Shown here: one piece after another, positions 59,418 to 64,000 of the stretch
How the letters are laid out: every line of letters starts with the position of its first letter
Numbering within the stretch: position 1 is the first letter of the stretch
Assembly: GCA_018820765.1 (NCBI GenBank)
Contig: JAHJNN010000003.1
Coordinates: 62,001-126,000, forward strand
Length of the DNA: 64,000 nt
Direction: 5' to 3'
From: Gammaproteobacteria bacterium
GTDB taxonomy: Bacteria; Pseudomonadota; Gammaproteobacteria; Burkholderiales; Thiobacillaceae
Translations under genes and position numbers: made by a program
Notes under the pieces: model-generated
What the model saw: the letters and a program-made list of their open reading frames with translations, nothing else
Database searches by the model: none
What the model was told of the DNA's origin: nothing

Positions 59418-59547
59418 GCTGCTGTTCCATCAGCGCTTTTGCCTGCGCCTTTGTCTTCACGGATACAGCAGGCTTGCCGCCTTCGATCCGCATGGAAGTT
59501 TGAACGGCCTTGATGACCTTCCTGTTGATAGTGGCTGTGGTCTTCAC
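59389..59547 (-). CDS. Class I Fic antitoxin (FicA/VbhA-like)
   Basis: A 52-residue protein from GTG 59547, preceded by GGAGGG. TSMRIEGGK contains the Fic-inhibitory motif [S/T]xxxE[G/N] (Ser18 to Gly23), whose Glu displaces the ATP gamma-phosphate in the partner. The small size, its place just before the Fic gene and the 29-bp overlap identify it as the cognate antitoxin. A longer upstream reading to 59646 is open but lacks a better start signal. Confidence 0.83.
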   Translation of the reverse strand: MKTTATINRKVIKAVQTSMRIEGGKPAVSVKTKAQAKALMEQQRVQVSVPGK

Positions 59548-59801
59548 GCTTCCCTCCAAGGATTGACCCGCCGGTTTGGCGCCAGGCTGAACCAAATAGC
59601 CTTGGCGGGTGTTAATCATTCTAACAAGCCCCCCAGAAAATACCAACGCGCAATATCGCTTTCATTCAAACACTTATGAGCATTTTTTGCCACGAAATCA
59701 TGCTCGGCATTGTTCCTTAGCTTCGGTAGTTATGAACAAATACCGAAAGAATGGAACGACTCAGGCTGAGATGTCAGGTTGGAAACCAGCCACCCCCGCA
59801 A
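59548..59801. other. Upstream region of FicTA, no gene; shared motif present
   Basis: Contains GCGCAATATCGC at 59648-59659, identical to the core of the palindrome before the class II fic gene. AT-rich bases around 59600-59640 are a plausible promoter for FicA-FicT. No RNA gene recognised. Confidence 0.5.
59648..59659. promoter_or_regulatory. GCGCAATATCGC motif upstream of FicTA
   Basis: The 12-base core shared with both arms of the palindrome at 54782-54836. It lies about 100 bases upstream of the FicA start on the minus strand. One half-site only is present here. Confidence 0.5.
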
Positions 59802-59828
59802 CAAAAAACCCCGGCATGCCGGGGTTTC
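59802..59828 (-). terminator. Intrinsic terminator of the cold-shock gene
   Basis: AACCCCGGCATGCCGGGGTT (59807-59826) is a perfect palindrome, followed on the minus strand by a run of T (A-run at 59803-59808). It lies 23 bases after the csp stop. Confidence 0.88.
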
Positions 59829-59848
59829 TTGATTCAGCCAAAGTGCGT

Positions 59849-60052
59849 TTACGCAGCCTGGATGTTTGCAGCCTGCTTGCCCTTGGGGCCCGGGACGACA
59901 TCGAAGCTGACGCGCTGGTTTTCCTGCAGCGACTTGAAGCCGCCTGCCTGGATCGCCGAGAAGTGCGCGAAGAGATCATCGCCACCGCCGTCCGGCGTAA
60001 TAAAACCAAAGCCCTTGGCGTCGTTGAACCACTTAACAGTACCTGTTTCCAT
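59849..60052 (-). CDS. cspA: Cold-shock protein (CspA family)
   Basis: A 67-residue cold-shock domain protein: [17 protein letters not shown] with RNP1, and DLFAHFSAI with RNP2. It is an RNA chaperone that melts secondary structure. The size is normal. A long leader upstream (60053-60130) is usual for this family, where the 5' UTR regulates translation, though I cannot model it here. Confidence 0.95.
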   Translation of the reverse strand: METGTVKWFNDAKGFGFITPDGGGDDLFAHFSAIQAGGFKSLQENQRVSFDVVPGPKGKQAANIQAA

Positions 60053-60275
60053 TGTGTATTTCCTTTAATAAACCTGCTTGGGCAACATGCCCGATCCATC
60101 GAATATCAAGGAAAAGTCGACAACCAGAGGTACCGCTAAAACATCTTGAATCCTACAGACGCATGTCTGAGGCCCGTTTGGCGAATAAGTTCAAGTTATT
60201 TTGGGGTGGCGCTTACTGATTGAAGGCCGTCAACGGCTGACACCTCTGTGTGGCCGGCCGACCACTCTGCCAGGC

Positions 60276-60338
60276 TCAATGCAGGCAGCATTTCTTGATT
60301 TTCTTGCCGCTTCCGCAGGGCCGGGATTGGCTAGCTGG
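60276..60338 (-). pseudogene. SEC-C zinc motif remnant
   Basis: On the minus strand, in a different frame from the ASCH gene, the codons read RPCGSGKKIKKCCLH-stop, the classical SEC-C metal-binding tail (CGSGKK-KKCC). It overlaps the last codons of the ASCH gene. It has no start of its own; it is either the tail of a lost gene or the frameshifted end of the ASCH protein. Confidence 0.7.
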
Positions 60339-60771
60339 CCAAAACATTAACCAACTGGTCTTTAGTTAGGTAGCGATAGATTTGCGGTGGATGGAATCCC
60401 TCCAGGCTCTCTCTCAACTCGTCGAGTCCAATCGGCTCATCAAAGAAATCTACCGCTCCAAATTTAATCCCATATGCACTCTTTGCGCCCTCAAAATATC
60501 CCGCGTATTCCGCTTTAGAAATTCCAGCCCATTCACGAACCCGTGGCCACAGTTTTCCCGGCGAAGACGTGAGAACATCTTCCACGATGCCATAGCCAAC
60601 AAGCGCCATGGTTGGCGAGGACTCATAAATAAGGACAAGCTCACCTGTCCCGATATTAGGCCGCGTACGTCGCAATTCGACTCGCTTCGTTCCCACAACT
60701 ATCTGGGCAACATACTGCGGCTTTATTGAGATCAATAATGCGCGCTCGATTGAACCAAGCAACTCTCTCAT
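60331..60771 (-). CDS. ASCH/PUA-like domain protein
   Basis: A 146-residue protein: ALLISIKPQYVAQIVVGTKRVELRRTRPNIGTGELVLIYESSP is the ASCH pattern (K-E-RR...G..v.iYes). ASCH/EVE domains bind RNA or modified bases and cluster with toxin or defence genes. ATG 60771 lies 7 bases after the stop of the GNAT-PIN gene, so it is the third gene of an overlapping operon. A SEC-C-like tail is encoded beyond the stop in another frame. Confidence 0.8.
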   Translation of the reverse strand: MRELLGSIERALLISIKPQYVAQIVVGTKRVELRRTRPNIGTGELVLIYESSPTMALVGYGIVEDVLTSSPGKLWPRVREWAGISKAEYAGYFEGAKSAYGIKFGAVDFFDEPIGLDELRESLEGFHPPQIYRYLTKDQLVNVLAS

Positions 60772-60778
60772 CGTTCTT

Positions 60779-62887
60779 TCAGATCTCGTACAGTTCAAAA
60801 AATGTCTCAGTGTCGATCGCAACAGGCGACCTGATATTCGTATTAACGCCACGACTTCGGAGCACCTCTTGCACCCTTTTCCAAGCCACCGGCCTATTCA
60901 TCTGCTCTGTCTGACTGAAACGCAAGGCCATAATGTCCGAATTGATGTTCTGTCGTGCCGTCGCGTAGACATCTCTCCATTCGTATACCCCTAATCTGCG
61001 ATACGCCCTATATAACTCTTTTGGCTTCCCCACAACGACCTCATCCAATCTCGAGCAAGCCCGAATATGACCAGATCCCTGGATATTCTTTCCCTGACTG
61101 ACATACCAGAGAATCCGCGCTGGGGCTGCTAGCTTGGTGAAGTGGGTCGTGCGGTAATAGACTCCCTCTAGCTGAAGAGCAAGATCAAGATTTGCCCCCA
61201 ACAAATCCTGCCGCGCTAGCTCCTCATCGAACAATTCCCTCGCCCATGAGGGTTGAATCGGAATGATGTAATTCTGAATAGCCAGATCGGTTATTTTCGC
61301 TGGCCATAATGCCGTTTCCACTTTGGCTAGCGAAAACGGATCACTAATCAGGGAATGATTCGAAAGAGTTCGTGAAAGACTCTTGAGGGGAACAACAACG
61401 TCAGAGCGGCCATTGGCCAAATTGGACAATGCCTCTGCCATCTGCCTAGATGTTCCCACCATTGGAAAGCCTGCTCTAATCCAATGTCCATTTGAATGAG
61501 AATATCCAGACTCAGTCAGAGCCCGTTCAACCACCGGCATTAAGAATTTGTCGCATATTTTTGTAATTACCGCTCGCCGCGAGGCAGAACGCCAATGCAT
61601 ATGGGCCGCGAGATAACGCGCAAGAGTGGCGTCCAGGTCCCTTGCATTCAAACGCAGGAGAGGCACCTCCGAAAGCACTTCGTCCACTTCACGCTTGGCA
61701 TACAGTGCCAACACTTCCTCAGTGCCATCACAGACAACATAGCATCGACACTTCTCTGGGTTTCCCAGTAACGCCGTTATCGTTCGCCGGAACGCCGCCG
61801 CTTTCTCCCCGACCGCATTGCCCTGGAAACGCAAAACCAGTCGCTCGACCTCGCCAGGTTTAACCAGCCTGTGCTCAAGCCTTGTCCCCGCGAGGCGGAC
61901 TGGACGATAGTCTGCTTCGCTCTCCATACTATCCAGATGCACGACCAGATCTACGGGCCTCATAACCGTCAGCCCATACTGTTCGTAGAGAACGTCGCCT
62001 CTGCAAATAACGCCAGCATCTCTGGTCACAAAAAACTGTATCCCAGCCGCCAGCGCATAGGCCAACTGCCGAATATCCGATTCGTCTTGAACTGTAATGG
62101 GTGTCTTATAAAGAAAGCGAATCTCTTCAACGAAACGGTCATATTGAGCCAACTCGCTCTGCACCATGGAAAACTGTCCTACCCGCGCCCTCTCTTGTCG
62201 CCGCAAAGATTCATTCTTCTGCCGATCGATCTCGTTAAGAATTTCTGGAGTTACAAATAACTCGACGTTAACCTGCACCCAATCCGCAGCGAGCGCTTTT
62301 GACTCTTCACTCTCGACGTCGTTTCGCTCATCAAGATCAAAAAACACATTGGCGTCCATCACTACAGGCAGTTTCTGGCCACTGCCCATCGCGATTGCGA
62401 GATTTGAAGAGAAGAGATCTGGATGACCGTAGTCCAACCACCAGGTCGTGAGAGGTTTTCTATCCACACCTCGACCAGTTCTGTCATTCATGGCGACAAA
62501 TCCTAGCCGTGGCCATAAAGCAGCGACGGGGAAATCCCTTCGGCAACTTAGACGTATGCCTCGCATCGTCTGGGTCGCGGACTTGAGACCATCAATAAGA
62601 GCTCGTGCAACCCCAGATGACCTCCGCTCGGTTGCTACGCAAAGGTGGACGAGAACTACGACGTTCCGAGATATTCTGTATAAGGCATACCCTACGCATT
62701 GCTCAGAATCATCCTCAGCAATCAATATTTGTCCTTTGGCTGCGTATTCCTGAAACGCGCCAGCAGTAAAGAAGCCAAGTGTGGCGGAATTAGAACGCCA
62801 AAGGCGACTAACCTCAGCAAGCTGATTGCTATCAACATCCAGGCGAAGTTGTCTGACCTCAATCACTGATGCCGTCCGTCTGTTCAA
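60779..62887 (-). CDS. GNAT acetyltransferase - PIN nuclease multidomain protein
   Basis: A 702-residue protein. Residues about 8-140 are a GNAT acetyltransferase (VVLVHLCVATERRSSGVARALIDG, acetyl-CoA loop). Residues about 172-310 are a PIN nuclease (VVMDANVFFDL with Asp178, ILNEIDRQ, FFVTRDAGVI). The remaining about 380 residues form one or more helical/mixed domains I do not recognise. The start is probably TTG 62887 (TTGA overlap with the gene before); GTG 62866 is an alternative. PIN domains cut RNA and GNAT toxins block aminoacyl-tRNA, so both halves point to translation. Confidence 0.82.
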   Translation of the reverse strand: MNRRTASVIEVRQLRLDVDSNQLAEVSRLWRSNSATLGFFTAGAFQEYAAKGQILIAEDDSEQCVGYALYRISRNVVVLVHLCVATERRSSGVARALIDGLKSATQTMRGIRLSCRRDFPVAALWPRLGFVAMNDRTGRGVDRKPLTTWWLDYGHPDLFSSNLAIAMGSGQKLPVVMDANVFFDLDERNDVESEESKALAADWVQVNVELFVTPEILNEIDRQKNESLRRQERARVGQFSMVQSELAQYDRFVEEIRFLYKTPITVQDESDIRQLAYALAAGIQFFVTRDAGVICRGDVLYEQYGLTVMRPVDLVVHLDSMESEADYRPVRLAGTRLEHRLVKPGEVERLVLRFQGNAVGEKAAAFRRTITALLGNPEKCRCYVVCDGTEEVLALYAKREVDEVLSEVPLLRLNARDLDATLARYLAAHMHWRSASRRAVITKICDKFLMPVVERALTESGYSHSNGHWIRAGFPMVGTSRQMAEALSNLANGRSDVVVPLKSLSRTLSNHSLISDPFSLAKVETALWPAKITDLAIQNYIIPIQPSWARELFDEELARQDLLGANLDLALQLEGVYYRTTHFTKLAAPARILWYVSQGKNIQGSGHIRACSRLDEVVVGKPKELYRAYRRLGVYEWRDVYATARQNINSDIMALRFSQTEQMNRPVAWKRVQEVLRSRGVNTNIRSPVAIDTETFFELYEI

Positions 62888-64000
62888 ACTTCAAGATGTT
62901 GTTGTGTTCCACTATTTGCCGGCGGCTTGCGGTATTCCGCGGGTGGTACGCCCAACTGCTTCGCACTCAGAAGCCGACTTTTTAGGATCTGCTCCAGTAG
63001 TGTTTTTTGTTGCGGATAGATTTCCAGTGTCTCTTCCAGAAGTTGGAGCAGCCGCAACAACTCAGAGGTGAATTCAGGTGACCAACCGGATGGTGTGATG
63101 TCATCAAGAGGAGAGGACTTTTTTCCCTTGCGGCACTTCATGCGGTAACCAAGCCAGGATTGCACCACCTTGAGACCTGAAACTTCAAACTCCCATACCG
63201 CCTGAGTAACCGGTTTGAACAGGCCATCTCCGATATGCAGCGTCTGACTTGCCTCGTCGTAACAATATTTCTCCGGCAAGCTTTCCGTGGCTATGGCTTT
63301 AGTACAGCGGGCACGGCCATGTGGCCATGTTTGGCCTTGCGCAAAACGTTCGCCGTAACTATGCAAATAAATGAGCCGCCGCCCGATGGCAACGGCAACT
63401 GCAAACAACTCCTTGTCCAGCGTCAGCGGAACTCGCACCTCGCGGTTCTCTAGTTCTTCGTGAAAGCTCGCCGCGTAGCCGGGATGCGCAAGCACGGTGT
63501 AGAGATAGGCGGCGAAGTCTTCCGCACTGACCACCTTCTCAAACGCCTGCTGCAATACAGCGAGCAAAGTAGGATGCAAGTTTGGGTGTTGGGCTTGTGC
63601 GTCGCGGTAAAGGGGAAGGATTTCCTTGGCGCCAAACGAACCCCGAAAATAATGAAGATCGGGCACACCGGCGCTGATGCTCAAAGCAGGCCCCGTACCG
63701 AGCGTGCTCGATAAGAGACTGGCGAAGTATATTTGCGCGTCCGAATGGCTATGCCAAAGTGGTGGTGAAGGCCGATCAATAAATCTGAAATCGTGAATCA
63801 CAAACTGACGGTCAAATGACCGATAGCCGTACGACATTAGTTGGGGAAGCGGGCTATGCTCATCAGTCTCCGCAATGGGCTGAGGTTTGTCTGAAACCTT
63901 CTTTCCAGTTGGACTGTTTTTGAAGAGATTTGCTTTCTCAGGCTTAGAAATTGCGTACAGACGCCGTATGCGCTCACATAGCACATCGCTGGTAGAACCG
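62884..64000 (-). CDS. C-terminal part of a probable type ISP restriction-modification enzyme (5' end outside window)
   Basis: An open frame continues from the window edge to a stop at 62884 (371 residues seen). LMSYGYRSFDRQFVIHDFRFIDRPSPPLWHS and LPLYRDAQ resemble the C-terminal region of type ISP (LlaBIII/LlaGI-type) single-chain restriction-modification enzymes and related N6-adenine methyltransferases. The methylase and helicase parts would lie beyond 64000. The assignment is by motif memory. Its last bases overlap the start of the GNAT-PIN gene by four. Confidence 0.65.
   Translation of the reverse strand, partial: GSTSDVLCERIRRLYAISKPEKANLFKNSPTGKKVSDKPQPIAETDEHSPLPQLMSYGYRSFDRQFVIHDFRFIDRPSPPLWHSHSDAQIYFASLLSSTLGTGPALSISAGVPDLHYFRGSFGAKEILPLYRDAQAQHPNLHPTLLAVLQQAFEKVVSAEDFAAYLYTVLAHPGYAASFHEELENREVRVPLTLDKELFAVAVAIGRRLIYLHSYGERFAQGQTWPHGRARCTKAIATESLPEKYCYDEASQTLHIGDGLFKPVTQAVWEFEVSGLKVVQSWLGYRMKCRKGKKSSPLDDITPSGWSPEFTSELLRLLQLLEETLEIYPQQKTLLEQILKSRLLSAKQLGVPPAEYRKPPANSGTQQHLEV

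Overview
The window is a chromosomal stretch from a high-GC Gram-negative bacterium. I infer a betaproteobacterium, probably from the Nitrosomonadales/Thiobacillus-like group. The reasons are the succinylase lysine genes dapC-dapD, a cyanide-insensitive-type cydAB, LigD with a dedicated Ku, a fused transaldolase-transketolase, many c-type cytochromes, and families of short palindromic REP-like repeats. No rRNA, tRNA or CRISPR array was seen.

Layout. 0-6.6 kb: the tail of an unknown gene, a GH13 amylase-type enzyme, a secreted two-heme-motif protein, and two paralogous membrane-anchored di-heme cytochromes related to the MauG/RoxA/CcpA group. 6.6-11.2 kb: a tightly packed four-gene cluster (repeat-bearing exported protein, four-TM protein, papain-like protease fused to an alpha/beta hydrolase, and a two-TM Pro/Ala-rich protein) that I cannot match to a described system. 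11.2-18 kb: housekeeping genes (VOC protein, EamA transporter, dapC, dapD, M48 lipoprotein protease, small membrane proteins, an alkaline-phosphatase-superfamily enzyme). 18-25.4 kb: a GGDEF-EAL protein, a cupredoxin-like protein, small exported proteins, an MBL-type protein and an SDR-SPW-VKOR fusion. 25.4-30.1 kb: NHEJ (ligD, ku) plus a MerR-TPR protein. 30.1-30.8 kb: a frameshifted REP-associated transposase bracketed by REPs.

30.7-35.1 kb: DUF72, an EEP-family protein, a phospholipase D-VTT fusion and an alanine/glycine-rich membrane protein. 35.3-42.5 kb: transaldolase-transketolase, then cydB, DUF427, cydA and a small membrane protein, with two related palindromic mobile-like elements (35345-35563 and 39725-39960). 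42.6-49.3 kb: an ftsH paralogue with a coupled coiled-coil protein, a MOSC protein, a Phd/PIN toxin-antitoxin pair, a nitroreductase-like protein and an animal-type heme peroxidase.

49.6-64 kb is an accessory defence/toxin-antitoxin region. It holds a membrane-anchored Mrr-type nuclease, a RhuM-Fic fusion, lexA with abutting LexA boxes and a divergent small gene, a glycosyltransferase-like protein, a class II Fic protein, a sulfotransferase-like protein, an AbiEii-type nucleotidyltransferase with an HTH partner, a FicTA pair, cspA, and an overlapping operon of an ASCH protein, a GNAT-PIN fusion and the C-terminal end of a probable type ISP restriction-modification enzyme. Gene fragments (helicase Walker B piece, duplicated sulfotransferase start, SEC-C tail) show repeated turnover here. 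The last 4 kb is visibly less GC-rich than the rest.
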